Positions 37,287-46,558 of a stretch of 64,000 nucleotides of DNA are shown here, piece after piece. Made by a program: the position numbers and the translations under genes. The DNA lies in contig NZ_JAJBZT010000003.1 of NCBI RefSeq assembly GCF_020564625.1, forward strand, positions 310,001-374,000, read 5' to 3'. The notes below the pieces were generated by a model. It saw nothing but the letters and a program-made list of their open reading frames with translations. It had not been told where the DNA came from and made no database searches. Position 1 is the first letter of the stretch, and the number at the start of each line of letters is the position of its first letter. This DNA comes from Leeia speluncae (GTDB taxonomy: Bacteria > Pseudomonadota > Gammaproteobacteria > Burkholderiales > Leeiaceae).

Positions 37287-39314
37287 TTAGCTACTGCCTT
37301 CCCCTTCTACGTCTGGCTTTTTCAGCATGGCCTTTAAGCCGGCAAGGCGTTCCGATCCGCGCACTTTAGCGGCGGCCTTATCGGCAACAGGTCGTCCACT
37401 AAACCAAAGATCATCCACCCCCATTTCATTAATAAAGCGAGAAGGCTCCACTACCTGCCATTCTCCTGCACGTTTACGCTTTAAAGCATGGGTTAGTGTC
37501 AAGGTTCTTTGCGCACGGGTAATGCCAACATACATTAAGCGGCGCTCCTCTTCTAGCTTGCCCGTATCCACACTTTCTCTGTGTGGCAAAATATCTTCCT
37601 CGACCCCGATCAAGAACACATGAGGATACTCTAGCCCTTTACTCGCATGCAGCGTAGACAGTTTGACAGCGTCAATCTCTTCTTCACTTCGTCCTTCTAG
37701 CATAGTGATTAAGGCTATCTTCTGGGCGAGTTCGATTAAGGTTGGCGCGGGACCATCATCTTGACCTTCACTTCGACGGTTAATCCAAGTGGCAAAATCG
37801 AGCACGTTTTTCCATTTGGCTTCAGCTGGTTTGACATCTTCGCTATCAAAAAGCCATGTTTCGTAATCAATCGCCGTTAGAATATCTTGCAATACCACAT
37901 TGGCTGGCTCGCGCTCTGCCCTTGCTTGCATTCGGTTTATAAACTGGCAGAACATCGTCAGCAATTCATATTGTTTGGCGGGCATTTGGTGCTCTAATCC
38001 ACTTTCAAATACCGCATCAAACAAGCTAATGTGTCTATCCGCCGCATAGGCACCTAACCGCTCTAAGGTTTGGTTGCCGATTCCACGCTTCGGGGTGGTG
38101 ACGGCTCGAATAAAAGCAGGGTCGTCATTCGGGTTCGCTAATAAACGAAGATAAGACAAGATATCTTTAATTTCTGCTTTATCAAAAAAACTTTGCCCAC
38201 CACTCATCGCATAAGGAATGCGATGGTTTCTAAAAACCTGTTCGATCACCCGTGCCTGATGGTTGCCACGGTATAGCACCGCGTAATCAGAAAACTTGGT
38301 TCGATGTTCGAACTTATGCGCCAACAATCGCTGTGCGACGGTTTCTGCTTCGCTTTCTTCGTCTCGCGTAGCCACAATTTGAATTTGCTCACCCAAACCG
38401 TGTTCACTCCAAAGCGTTTTTTCAAACAGCTTTGGATTATTCGCAATTAAGGTGTTGGCAGCTTTTAGCACCCGTGATGTTGAACGGTAGTTTTGCTCGA
38501 GCTTAATCACTTTTAGTTTTGGGTAGTCTCGTTGCAGATTCTTCAAGTTTTCGATATCTGCGCCGCGCCAAGCATAAATCGCCTGATCGTCATCCCCCAC
38601 GGCAGTAAATTGCGAACGACTACCGGCAATATATTTAAGCAGGGTGTACTGACAAGCGTTGGTATCCTGATACTCATCCACTAATAAGTAGCGGAGTTTG
38701 TCTTGCCACTTATTTAATACGTCATCATGAGACTCAAAAAGACGGACGGGCAGTCGGATCAAATCATCAAAATCGACAGCTTGATAGGCGAACAAGGTAT
38801 CTTGGTAAACGCGGTAAATTTTGGCAGAGACCATTTCCGCCTCATCACCCGCCTCTTTGATTGCCTCATCGGGACTCAGCAGCGCATTTTTCCACATGGA
38901 AATTTGGCTCTGCACATTTCGAATCAGTTGTTTGTCTGTGGTTGCTAAGTTATCGGAGATAATCTTTGCTGCGTCTGCCGAATCTAAAATAGAGAAGTTG
39001 GTTTTATAACCAAGCAACTTGCACTCTTGCCTAAGCATGATTAGCCCAAGCGAGTGAAAGGTAGAAATGGTGAGTCCTCTGGCCTCTTTCCCTTTAATCA
39101 ATCCACCGACACGCTCTTGCATTTCTCGTGCAGCTTTGTTGGTAAAGGTAATCGCAGCAATATTTTTAGCGGCAATACCACACTCTTGCACGAGGTACGC
39201 GATCTTTTGCGTAATCACACGGGTTTTACCACTGCCAGCACCAGCAAGCACTAGCAATGGGCCATCTAGATACTTAACAGCATCTCTTTGCGGGGCATTT
39301 AAGTGATCTAGCAT
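37287..39314 (-). CDS. rep: ATP-dependent DNA helicase Rep
   Basis: A superfamily 1 3'-5' helicase that helps replication forks pass bound proteins. The 675 residues match E. coli Rep (673). The N-terminus LNAPQRDAVKYLDGPLLVLA leads into Walker A AGAGSGKT near residue 26; LLVDEYQDTN near 212 is motif II and GDDDQAIYAWRGA near 240 motif III; LSTLHASKGLEYPHVFLIG near 560 is motif V and RRLMYVGITRA near 595 motif VI. The N-terminal wording favours Rep over UvrD. Confidence 0.92.
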   Translation of the reverse strand: MLDHLNAPQRDAVKYLDGPLLVLAGAGSGKTRVITQKIAYLVQECGIAAKNIAAITFTNKAAREMQERVGGLIKGKEARGLTISTFHSLGLIMLRQECKLLGYKTNFSILDSADAAKIISDNLATTDKQLIRNVQSQISMWKNALLSPDEAIKEAGDEAEMVSAKIYRVYQDTLFAYQAVDFDDLIRLPVRLFESHDDVLNKWQDKLRYLLVDEYQDTNACQYTLLKYIAGSRSQFTAVGDDDQAIYAWRGADIENLKNLQRDYPKLKVIKLEQNYRSTSRVLKAANTLIANNPKLFEKTLWSEHGLGEQIQIVATRDEESEAETVAQRLLAHKFEHRTKFSDYAVLYRGNHQARVIEQVFRNHRIPYAMSGGQSFFDKAEIKDILSYLRLLANPNDDPAFIRAVTTPKRGIGNQTLERLGAYAADRHISLFDAVFESGLEHQMPAKQYELLTMFCQFINRMQARAEREPANVVLQDILTAIDYETWLFDSEDVKPAEAKWKNVLDFATWINRRSEGQDDGPAPTLIELAQKIALITMLEGRSEEEIDAVKLSTLHASKGLEYPHVFLIGVEEDILPHRESVDTGKLEEERRLMYVGITRAQRTLTLTHALKRKRAGEWQVVEPSRFINEMGVDDLWFSGRPVADKAAAKVRGSERLAGLKAMLKKPDVEGEGSS

Positions 39315-39431
39315 GGGCAGAATTCATACACCTTAGGGAAGTTTTTATTGTAACACGTTGGTAACCTCTTCCGGTTCTAGCACAAGAGGTCTATAGTCTC
39401 GCCTTTAACGCCGTACACCTGTTTTTATTAG

Positions 39432-42400
39432 ATGAATCCAGTTAAGCAAACTCGCCAAACCACCGTCTTCGCTATCGTTGCTGGTTTTGCTTTGGGATTC
39501 CTAAATGTCCTAATCAGCCTGCATACCGCAACCGAAATTGGCAACCATGCTGAATTCGTCTTACTGTCAGGTATTGCCTTTGCTCTACTTTGCCGTGCGG
39601 GAACGCTTCCGATGCTTGCCACGTTAGCGGGCAGCTGGTTCGCCGCTAGTGACAAAGACGTTATCGACGGGCTACATTTAGCAGCAATAGCAGGCACCTC
39701 TTGGCTATCTTACCTCGTATTATCCAAGAAAGACTTTGATCCTTTATTACGAAGAGGAAAAGACTTTGCATTAGTACTACTCATCCCCGTACTTTCTTGC
39801 ATCCCCATCACCCTATTTTTCTTACTGATGACAACTGGCATTCTGCCGCCAGATCAAGATTGGGTACCGCTCCCACTCCTAGAAGTAGTATTTGGGCAAC
39901 TATTAGGCAGCCTACTCGTTTCCATTCCCATTTTGATGGTGAGTTACAAACGACTAAAACGTGCATTTACCAATGTGGAGTTTTGGCTTTTATCATTAGT
40001 GACGCTCTCGGTCTTTTGCTTACCGATTACCTTTGGCGCCAATAATGATGAACATCCCATTATGTACATTTTTGCGCCGTTGATCATTTGGTCTTCTATT
40101 CGATTAAAGCGGTTTGCGCACTCGATTATCTTAATTGAATTATCCACTGGTATTTTAGTCATGCCAGCGCGCTTTCTCTCTTCTCCTTTAGTCATCAACA
40201 ACTTTGAAGTGCCGATGGCAATCGTTATGTTTGTTGGTATCGCAACCAGCCTTTTCATGTCGACTAGACAAGGTGAACGCCGTTATCAGCAAAACCTGCT
40301 GCAGCAGCGAAATGAAATTTACCGGTGGCTTGCAGGAATGCGGCAGCAATTTGGCGCGTCCGGCACCGGTGCTGATGTGCTGTACCAACTCTGCAAAAGC
40401 GCAAAAAGCATTTCGGCAGCTATTCACGCTGGCATTGCCAAAGAAACCAATCATGGCTACGAATGGCTATATGACTTCATGTTGACGCAACACGATAAGA
40501 CGCCAATGTCTTTGCGTGAAGATCAGTACATTGATCGCAGAAACTGCAGTAGCTACCCGATTCCAGCAACAAACTACACCGTGATTTGTATCCCGCTAAA
40601 AGAAAAACACGATGGGGACTTATTGCTATTAATTACATTGCACAACCCGCTATTGATTAATGGTGAGTTGCTGTCTTTCTTTAATGATCAACGCCAGTTG
40701 CTCCAAAGTGAATTAGAGAAACGGCTGATTGATGCAGAGCGTCAACGTTTAGGCATGGCATTAAGAGATGCGGAAGCCATGTGGCAATACGCACTGGAAA
40801 GTAGTGGCGAAGGCATTTGGGATTGGCATATTCAAGCAAATGTCGAGTATTACTCTAACCGCTGCCAATTACTGATGGGCTTTGCAGAAGCGGTGACTCA
40901 CGATGCGCACTACCTATGGCGCAACCGCATTCACCCAGATGATGTTGAAAAATGGGAAACCGCTTTACAGCAGTATTTGAATGGTGAAACGGATCACTAC
41001 CAAAGCGAATTTCGCATTTTGCAGCAAAATGGCAAATCCAAATGGGTATTTTCACGCGGGAAAGTGATTTCTTGGGATGAAAATGCCAAGCCAGTGCGCA
41101 TGATTGGTAGCGTATTAGATGTTTCTGAACTTCGCCAAGCAGATGAAGAGCGCCTACTTGCGGCACAAGTATTTGAAGCGAGTCATGAAGGTATTTTGAT
41201 TATTGATGAAGATAAGCGCATCTTGTCTGCCAACTCTGCGTTCTTGCAGATGATTGGCTATCGTGCAGATCAAGTCATCCATAAACCGGCATTATTTTTT
41301 AGCGCGATTACCATTACCAACGAGCAAGATCTCTTCTGGGATCAGCTAGCGTCTCAGCAGTTTTGGCAAGGCGAATGGATTGCACAAAAAGAAAATGGCA
41401 GCCATCTCCCGCTCTGGTTGTCGGTCTCTTGTGTCATGGCACAAGAAAACACGCATGCTAGCCGCTACATCCTATTGGCAAGCGACATGACACAACGGAA
41501 AGCCGATAGTGATCGCATCCAGTATTTAGCCCATCATGATTTGTTAACCGGCCTTCCAAACCGGGCACTCATGATGGATAGGCTAGAGCAATTATTATTA
41601 AATTGCGAACGACAAAAAACTAACTTCGCATGTTTATTCATTGATTTAGACCATTTCAAGCATATCAATGATTCACTTGGCCACCCAGTCGGCGATTTGC
41701 TATTGCAAGATGTCGCCCAACGGTTAACCAGCCATGTACGCAAGGGAGATACCATTTCCAGACTAGGTGGAGATGAGTTTGTGTTATTGCTGCCAAATGT
41801 CAGCTCAAAAGACATTGATCGCGTTTGTGAACACCTCAGAAAAACCCTCTCTGATCCATTTACAATTAATCACCATGTACTACACATTACGCCAAGTATT
41901 GGGATTAGTGTCTATCCTGACGATGGAAAGACTGCAGAGTCATTGATTAAGCACGCCGATGTGGCGATGTACCATGCGAAACAACAAGGTCGAAATAATA
42001 TTCAGCAGTTTAGAGAAAACTTGCTAGATGCTTCACGCGAACGGCTCGTTATTGAATCCGGGCTGCGTGCGGCACTGAATCACGACCGTCTAAGCCTTCG
42101 CTACCAGCCACAATTTAATACCGCTTCTGGCGAGTTAGAAGGCATGGAAGCGCTGCTACGCTGGAAAGATCCAGAACTTGGCCAAGTATCGCCAGGCCAG
42201 TTCATTCCAATTGCAGAAGAAAGTCACTTGATTCTGGATTTAGGTAATTTTGTCCTCAATGAAAGTTGCCGACAATTAGCAGAATGGATTGCTGCTGGTC
42301 ATACACCACCAACGCTAGCCATTAATGTGTCGCTACGCCAACTCATGCAAGATGGTTTTGCAGAGCAGGTTCTCGACACCCTTGCCTACTATCACTTACC

Positions 42401-42851
42401 GCCCAAGTTGTTGGAAATTGAGTTGACCGAGACTATGCTGATGCATGACCCTCAACATGCACAGCATGTGCTGGAGGTATTAACCAGTGCAGGCGTTGGC
42501 GTTGCGATTGATGACTTTGGCACGGGGTATTCTTCACTTAGCTATCTCAAACGCCTCAGCGTAACTCGCATTAAAATTGATCAGTCCTTTGTGAAGGACC
42601 TTGAGCATGGCGGCGGCGATGAAGCAATTGTTCGCGCCATTCTTGGCCTAGCCCAAAACCTAAAAATGGCCGTCACTGCAGAAGGTGTAGAAACGGAAGC
42701 ACAACTGTCATTCTTAAAATCAGCAGGATGCGACAGTTGCCAAGGCTATTACTATGCGCCACCATTAGTGCCAGATGGATTTGAGGCCCTGTTGCAAGGC
42801 AATCATCCGACACAAACGTCTTATTTTTCTGCACCAGAAACCATTCAATAA
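39432..42851 (+). CDS. MASE1-PAS-PAS-GGDEF-EAL cyclic-di-GMP enzyme
   Basis: An inner-membrane signalling protein of 1139 residues. The N-terminal 290 residues form about eight hydrophobic segments of MASE1 type. A GAF-like linker, two PAS domains (from about 447 and 578), a GGDEF domain (from about 700; intact GGDEF near 779) and an EAL domain (about 877-1125; EALLRW near 906, DDFGTGYSSLSYLKRL near 1030) follow. Both catalytic motifs look intact, so synthesis and breakdown of cyclic-di-GMP are both possible; which dominates cannot be read from sequence. apaH begins 6 bp after the stop, suggesting one transcript. Confidence 0.92.
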   Translation: MNPVKQTRQTTVFAIVAGFALGFLNVLISLHTATEIGNHAEFVLLSGIAFALLCRAGTLPMLATLAGSWFAASDKDVIDGLHLAAIAGTSWLSYLVLSKKDFDPLLRRGKDFALVLLIPVLSCIPITLFFLLMTTGILPPDQDWVPLPLLEVVFGQLLGSLLVSIPILMVSYKRLKRAFTNVEFWLLSLVTLSVFCLPITFGANNDEHPIMYIFAPLIIWSSIRLKRFAHSIILIELSTGILVMPARFLSSPLVINNFEVPMAIVMFVGIATSLFMSTRQGERRYQQNLLQQRNEIYRWLAGMRQQFGASGTGADVLYQLCKSAKSISAAIHAGIAKETNHGYEWLYDFMLTQHDKTPMSLREDQYIDRRNCSSYPIPATNYTVICIPLKEKHDGDLLLLITLHNPLLINGELLSFFNDQRQLLQSELEKRLIDAERQRLGMALRDAEAMWQYALESSGEGIWDWHIQANVEYYSNRCQLLMGFAEAVTHDAHYLWRNRIHPDDVEKWETALQQYLNGETDHYQSEFRILQQNGKSKWVFSRGKVISWDENAKPVRMIGSVLDVSELRQADEERLLAAQVFEASHEGILIIDEDKRILSANSAFLQMIGYRADQVIHKPALFFSAITITNEQDLFWDQLASQQFWQGEWIAQKENGSHLPLWLSVSCVMAQENTHASRYILLASDMTQRKADSDRIQYLAHHDLLTGLPNRALMMDRLEQLLLNCERQKTNFACLFIDLDHFKHINDSLGHPVGDLLLQDVAQRLTSHVRKGDTISRLGGDEFVLLLPNVSSKDIDRVCEHLRKTLSDPFTINHHVLHITPSIGISVYPDDGKTAESLIKHADVAMYHAKQQGRNNIQQFRENLLDASRERLVIESGLRAALNHDRLSLRYQPQFNTASGELEGMEALLRWKDPELGQVSPGQFIPIAEESHLILDLGNFVLNESCRQLAEWIAAGHTPPTLAINVSLRQLMQDGFAEQVLDTLAYYHLPPKLLEIELTETMLMHDPQHAQHVLEVLTSAGVGVAIDDFGTGYSSLSYLKRLSVTRIKIDQSFVKDLEHGGGDEAIVRAILGLAQNLKMAVTAEGVETEAQLSFLKSAGCDSCQGYYYAPPLVPDGFEALLQGNHPTQTSYFSAPETIQ

Positions 42852-42857
42852 GAAATT

Positions 42858-43691
42858 ATGGCCACCTACGTCATTGGCGACCTTCAAGGTTGCTTTAGTG
42901 CATTGCAATTATTACTGTCAGAACTCAATTGGCAACCAGAAACAGACCGCTTAGTGTTTGTTGGTGACTTGGTCAATCGTGGTCAAGGCTCGTTGGAAAC
43001 GTTACGATTTATCCGCCAACTAGGTGACAAAGCTGGGGTTGTTCTGGGTAATCATGATCTCTTCTTATTAGCCGCATCAGAAGGCCATGCAAAAATTCGT
43101 GATGACGACACCATCACCCCAATTTTAGAAGCGTCTGATAGAGAAGAGTTACTGGCATGGTTGCGTGAACAACCTTTAGCACGCATGGAAAGCGGCCATC
43201 TGATTGTGCACGCAGGGCTTCTTCCTACGTGGTCAGCCAAACAAGCCCTCTCTCTCGCCAAAGAGGTTTCCAAAGCCCTACGCGGTAAGAAATGGCAAAA
43301 ATTTTTAGCCAAACTGTGGGGAAACAAGCCTGGGCACTGGGATGATGCATTAGAAGGCGATGATCGTCTGCGCGTCATTGTAAATGCGATGACGAGACTA
43401 CGTTTTGTGGATGAGGACGGCGATATCGACTTCAAATACAAAGGGGAAATTGAAGGCGCACCATCCAACCTCACCCCATGGTTTGATGCCCCCAATCGAC
43501 AATCGGCAGATACGCCCATTATCTTCGGGCACTGGTCTGCACTCGGTTTAAAAATTGATCATCCGATTTATGCACTAGATACGGGCGCCATTTGGGGCGG
43601 CAAACTCACCGCGATGTGCTTGGAAGATAAACGCATTATTCAAGTAGATTGCAGCCAATTGCCCGATGCCATCCCTCTGATGACGGAGTAA
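42858..43691 (+). CDS. apaH: Symmetrical bis(5'-nucleosyl)-tetraphosphatase
   Basis: Cleaves Ap4A to two ADP. The 277 residues match the family. YVIGDLQGCF at the N-terminus gives the first phosphoesterase metal motif, VFVGDLVNRGQGSLETL near residue 33 the second, VLGNHDLFLLA near 62 the third, and the HAGLLPTW histidine near 115 follows. It lies 6 bp after the GGDEF-EAL gene and 5 bp from the end of the convergent acyltransferase, leaving no room for a hairpin terminator. Confidence 0.95.
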   Translation: MATYVIGDLQGCFSALQLLLSELNWQPETDRLVFVGDLVNRGQGSLETLRFIRQLGDKAGVVLGNHDLFLLAASEGHAKIRDDDTITPILEASDREELLAWLREQPLARMESGHLIVHAGLLPTWSAKQALSLAKEVSKALRGKKWQKFLAKLWGNKPGHWDDALEGDDRLRVIVNAMTRLRFVDEDGDIDFKYKGEIEGAPSNLTPWFDAPNRQSADTPIIFGHWSALGLKIDHPIYALDTGAIWGGKLTAMCLEDKRIIQVDCSQLPDAIPLMTE

Positions 43692-43696
43692 TCGAA

Positions 43697-44500
43697 TTAA
43701 TCCTGCATTGCTAAAGAAGGAGTCGGTGCAGAAGGAATAGAATGAATCACGGCCTCAATATGTTTGTGTGCCGTTGAGGCTAGTTCACGGCGGTTTAGAT
43801 GAGCAGCATTCATTTGTGGCAGTAGCGTGATTTGGGCGGTAATTTCTTTTGCCCCTGCAATTTGCCAAATGGTATCCATAAGGGTAACTTCATCGATATA
43901 CGCTGGCGCTAATTCACGACACCCATTCGGCTGAATATACTGAAGCGCAACCGGGTAAATGTCCCCTCTCGTCACCGAAGCGGAGTGAAACAATGATGCT
44001 GCAAACGGTTTAAGCTCAGATCCATCGGTAGTTGTCCCCTCAGGGAAAAATGCAACCGCACCACCTTGCTGCAAAGCACCTTCAACTAAAGCATTCACTC
44101 GCAGCAAGTCTTTTTTGCTATCTCGCTCGATAAACAATGTTCCGGTATGGCGACACATCCAACCAATGACAGGCCAATTGGCCACTTCTGATTTGGCAAC
44201 AAACTGTAACGGCAGCATGGCATTCAAGACAAACACATCCAGCCAAGAAATATGATTCGCCACCCAAAGTGAATTTTTTGGCGGCGCTAACGGGGCATCC
44301 CCCACGACCTCTAACTTTACCCCGAGTACTTTCAGCATCTTGGTAGACCAGCGCTGAATACGCCACCGACGCTCCTCTTCTGACGCGCGACCAAAGAAAA
44401 TCCGTACTTCTAACATGCCAGAAAGTAAGTGAATCCCCAAACGAGCAATTCGATAGCAACGGTGCCAAATAGGAAGAGTAGAAGAAGGAGTAGCAGTCAT
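43697..44500 (-). CDS. olsA: Lyso-ornithine lipid acyltransferase (OlsA/PlsC family)
   Basis: A membrane-associated acyltransferase with motif NHISWLDVFV (HX4D) near residue 78 and FPEGTTTDG near 153. An N-terminal hydrophobic segment is present. As it follows an OlsB-type gene, its likely job is the second step of ornithine-lipid synthesis, O-acylation of lyso-ornithine lipid; general PlsC activity is also possible. The ATG at 44500 (MTATPSS, 267 residues) is favoured over an upstream TTG at 44563 that falls inside a hairpin. ATGACC-17-TATAAT ends 6 nt before this ATG. Confidence 0.78.
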   Translation of the reverse strand: MTATPSSTLPIWHRCYRIARLGIHLLSGMLEVRIFFGRASEEERRWRIQRWSTKMLKVLGVKLEVVGDAPLAPPKNSLWVANHISWLDVFVLNAMLPLQFVAKSEVANWPVIGWMCRHTGTLFIERDSKKDLLRVNALVEGALQQGGAVAFFPEGTTTDGSELKPFAASLFHSASVTRGDIYPVALQYIQPNGCRELAPAYIDEVTLMDTIWQIAGAKEITAQITLLPQMNAAHLNRRELASTAHKHIEAVIHSIPSAPTPSLAMQD

Positions 44501-44506
44501 GCGCTG

Positions 44507-44535
44507 ATTATATGAGTATCCACTCATTTGGTCAT
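44507..44535 (-). promoter_or_regulatory. Promoter-like pair just before olsA
   Basis: On the minus strand ATGACC (44530-44535) and a perfect TATAAT (44507-44512) are 17 bp apart. The implied start point falls about on the olsA ATG, so it would give a leaderless message, or the match is accidental. Confidence 0.25.
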
Positions 44536-44553
44536 TAATACTAGAAAGCAGAA

Positions 44554-44580
44554 AGACACCCAATACCAGATCAGGTGTCT
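44554..44580 (-). terminator. Hairpin between olsB and olsA
   Basis: A 7-bp stem AGACACC/GGTGTCT with a 13-nt loop lies 23 bp after the olsB stop, followed by TTTCTG. A weak terminator or attenuator that may reduce, not block, reading into olsA. Confidence 0.4.
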
Positions 44581-44602
44581 CTCATTGATACATTAACCGT
44601 GC

Positions 44603-45382
44603 TTACGCCACTTTTGCTTGCAAGAAATGCTTTGCGTAGCGCGGGCTTAAACGAGACATTGGCAATAGTAGTGGCAAGTCTGCAGTATTAAAATCAGGGT
44701 CCCATGCTGGCTCACCACAGATCATGGCACCTGCACGCATATAGCCTTTAATAAGCGGCGGCACTTCTGTCAGTACATGCTGGTTTAAGGCATATAAAGG
44801 TAGCGGGCAACGTGGCATCACACGCCATTCTGCCGGTGCCAAATGCTTTTCTTTCAGCTGGCGATAAATGGAAGCTGCTGCGTGGCCACCATCTGCCATG
44901 CTAATACTTGCGCAACCAATCAGATAATCATAACCATGACGGGCCATGTAATCTGCCAAACCAGCCCACAGCAAGGTAATCACACCACCGGAACGGTAAT
45001 CACGGTGAACACAAGAACGACCAAGTTCGACCAATTGATTGCGTAAATGCTGTAAACGGGTTAAATCAAATTCAGTTTCAGAATAGTATCCACCAATCCG
45101 CTTTGCAGATTCTGGACGTAGAATTCGGTAAGTACCAACGACGCGACCAATGCGTTCGTCTCGTACCAGTAGGTGATCACAATAAGGATCAAAAATATCT
45201 TGGTCTAGGCCACTTGCCGCATTTGGCAACGTTGCGCCCATTTCTTCTGCAAACACTTTAAAACGTAGACGTTGAGCATCTTCGATGTCTGCTTGGCTAG
45301 ACGCCAATGATAATGTTAATTGTGGTTTTTGTACTTCACGAGCCAATTGCTCATGGATCAATGTATCTTCAGTTAAGAACAT
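44603..45382 (-). CDS. olsB: L-ornithine N-alpha-acyltransferase (OlsB-type)
   Basis: Transfers a 3-hydroxyacyl chain to the alpha-amino group of ornithine, the first step of ornithine-lipid synthesis. The 259-residue GNAT-like protein has the family pattern: AQRLRFKVFAEEMGA near residue 36, DPYCDHLLVRD near 68, ELGRSCVHRDYRSGGVI near 118 and LIGCASISM near 155. GGAG lies 8 nt before the ATG. It is divergent from the PilZ gene. A candidate Pho box lies about 50-65 bp upstream. Some annotations label such proteins hemolysin-like; the OlsB reading fits better with olsA next door. Confidence 0.82.
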   Translation of the reverse strand: MFLTEDTLIHEQLAREVQKPQLTLSLASSQADIEDAQRLRFKVFAEEMGATLPNAASGLDQDIFDPYCDHLLVRDERIGRVVGTYRILRPESAKRIGGYYSETEFDLTRLQHLRNQLVELGRSCVHRDYRSGGVITLLWAGLADYMARHGYDYLIGCASISMADGGHAAASIYRQLKEKHLAPAEWRVMPRCPLPLYALNQHVLTEVPPLIKGYMRAGAMICGEPAWDPDFNTADLPLLLPMSRLSPRYAKHFLQAKVA

Positions 45383-45429
45383 TTTTTTCTCCTTTTCTTT
45401 TTGCTTGAAAAGAAGATTAATCTTTGATC

Positions 45430-45447
45430 ATGACAGATACGTGACCA
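45430..45447 (-). promoter_or_regulatory. Candidate Pho box upstream of olsB
   Basis: On the minus strand TGGTCAC-GTAT-CTGTCAT: two 7-bp half-sites with 11-bp period, the second a perfect CTGTCAT and the first 5 of 7 to CTGTCAC. An ATTAAT that could serve as -10 follows about 9 bp downstream, the spacing seen in PhoB-activated promoters. Confidence 0.45.
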
Positions 45448-45568
45448 ATACTTTACGACTTGATGAAACCTGTAAAACTAATACAAAGCAGCGACAAATT
45501 GACTCCCCCGCATCACAACTAATATGACATAATCGCCACACTGTAGTTAATAAGATGTTGAAGCCGTA

Positions 45569-46339
45569 ATGAGCGACACAGAAAACCAAGCGACAGAAAA
45601 TCACACCCCCGTTGCCCCAACAGACGATTTGGCGCGTTTCACGTTAATGACGCCAATCGAGATCGTCTATGCGCTGCGTAATCTGATCCGCAGCAAGCAA
45701 ACCCTCGCCATTTATTTTCGGCAGGGAAAAGAATCCATGTTAACCACCTTGCTGGATGTTAATTCAGAAAAGGGAGAGTTAATATTTGACTGGGGCGGAA
45801 GTGAAACGGTTAACCAACATCTGCTCGATAGTGATCGTAATGTGTTTGTCTGTGCTCCAGAAGGTGTAAAGATTCAATTTGTTACAGGCAAAATCAATCA
45901 GATTCAATTAGATGGTAAACCGGCCTTCTCCACAAGACTGCCAGATACGCTAATTAAGATTCAGCGTAGAGAGTTCTACCGCCTACAAATGCCAATTGCG
46001 AATCCTTTCTGGGTAACCATTCATGGCACACCCAAAGGTTCGCAACGCTTTACGATGTTTGATTTAAGCCTTGGTGGTGTGTGCTTAAATGTATCGGAAC
46101 CCGAATTATTCCACCTGATGGAAAATTTTGGAGATTGTCAGTTAGATCTCAAAGAAGCCGGCTTATTTGATGTCGCACTTCAAGTACGTAATCTCTCTAG
46201 CGTGCCGCAACGCAATGGCACCGTTCAGCATCGTATGGGCTGCCAATTTGTTGGGAAATTTGCCCACATCCAAAATAAGCTGCAGCGGTTTCTGGCGCAA
46301 TTAGAAAGAGAAAGAAACGCACTACTTAAGCGTGACTGA
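45569..46339 (+). CDS. ycgR: YcgR-type flagellar brake protein with PilZ domain
   Basis: A cyclic-di-GMP receptor that, in enterobacteria, slows the flagellar motor. 256 residues: an N-terminal YcgR domain (about 25-130) and a C-terminal PilZ domain with binding motifs RREFYR near residue 134 (RxxxR type) and DLSLGGVCL near 168 (DxSxxG). No membrane segment. It begins with ATG at 45569, divergent from olsB, and is followed after 9 bp by a small membrane-protein gene. It shares the region with two cyclic-di-GMP metabolising proteins. Confidence 0.9.
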   Translation: MSDTENQATENHTPVAPTDDLARFTLMTPIEIVYALRNLIRSKQTLAIYFRQGKESMLTTLLDVNSEKGELIFDWGGSETVNQHLLDSDRNVFVCAPEGVKIQFVTGKINQIQLDGKPAFSTRLPDTLIKIQRREFYRLQMPIANPFWVTIHGTPKGSQRFTMFDLSLGGVCLNVSEPELFHLMENFGDCQLDLKEAGLFDVALQVRNLSSVPQRNGTVQHRMGCQFVGKFAHIQNKLQRFLAQLERERNALLKRD

Positions 46340-46348
46340 GCAAACTAC

Positions 46349-46558
46349 GTGTTAGAACTCGCCTTACTACTCGTTCCGATTGCCATTTTTGGGCTAACCA
46401 AGTTGCCCATCAGTGAAAAGCAAATGCAAGTCGGAATAATCGTACTTTGTATTTGTGCCGGGCTTGGGTTGATATTGGCTTACCGCTTTTTACCCCATCC
46501 CGGAAGCGCAACTAAGCACGACGCAACCACCAGTAGCGACCAATCAGCACTAAGATAA
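46349..46558 (+). CDS. Small two-helix membrane protein, hypothetical
   Basis: 69 codons starting with GTG 9 bp after ycgR. Two hydrophobic stretches (about residues 2-18 and 28-46) suggest a small inner-membrane hairpin with a polar Ser/Thr/His-rich tail. No family recognised. Its last 47 bp overlap the 3' end of lnt on the other strand. Support is the operon-like spacing and clean membrane pattern; a chance frame is possible. Confidence 0.45.
   Translation: MLELALLLVPIAIFGLTKLPISEKQMQVGIIVLCICAGLGLILAYRFLPHPGSATKHDATTSSDQSALR

Noticed and set aside
43052-43519. 155-codon minus-strand frame inside apaH
   Set aside because: Antisense to a complete conserved enzyme; no own start signals.
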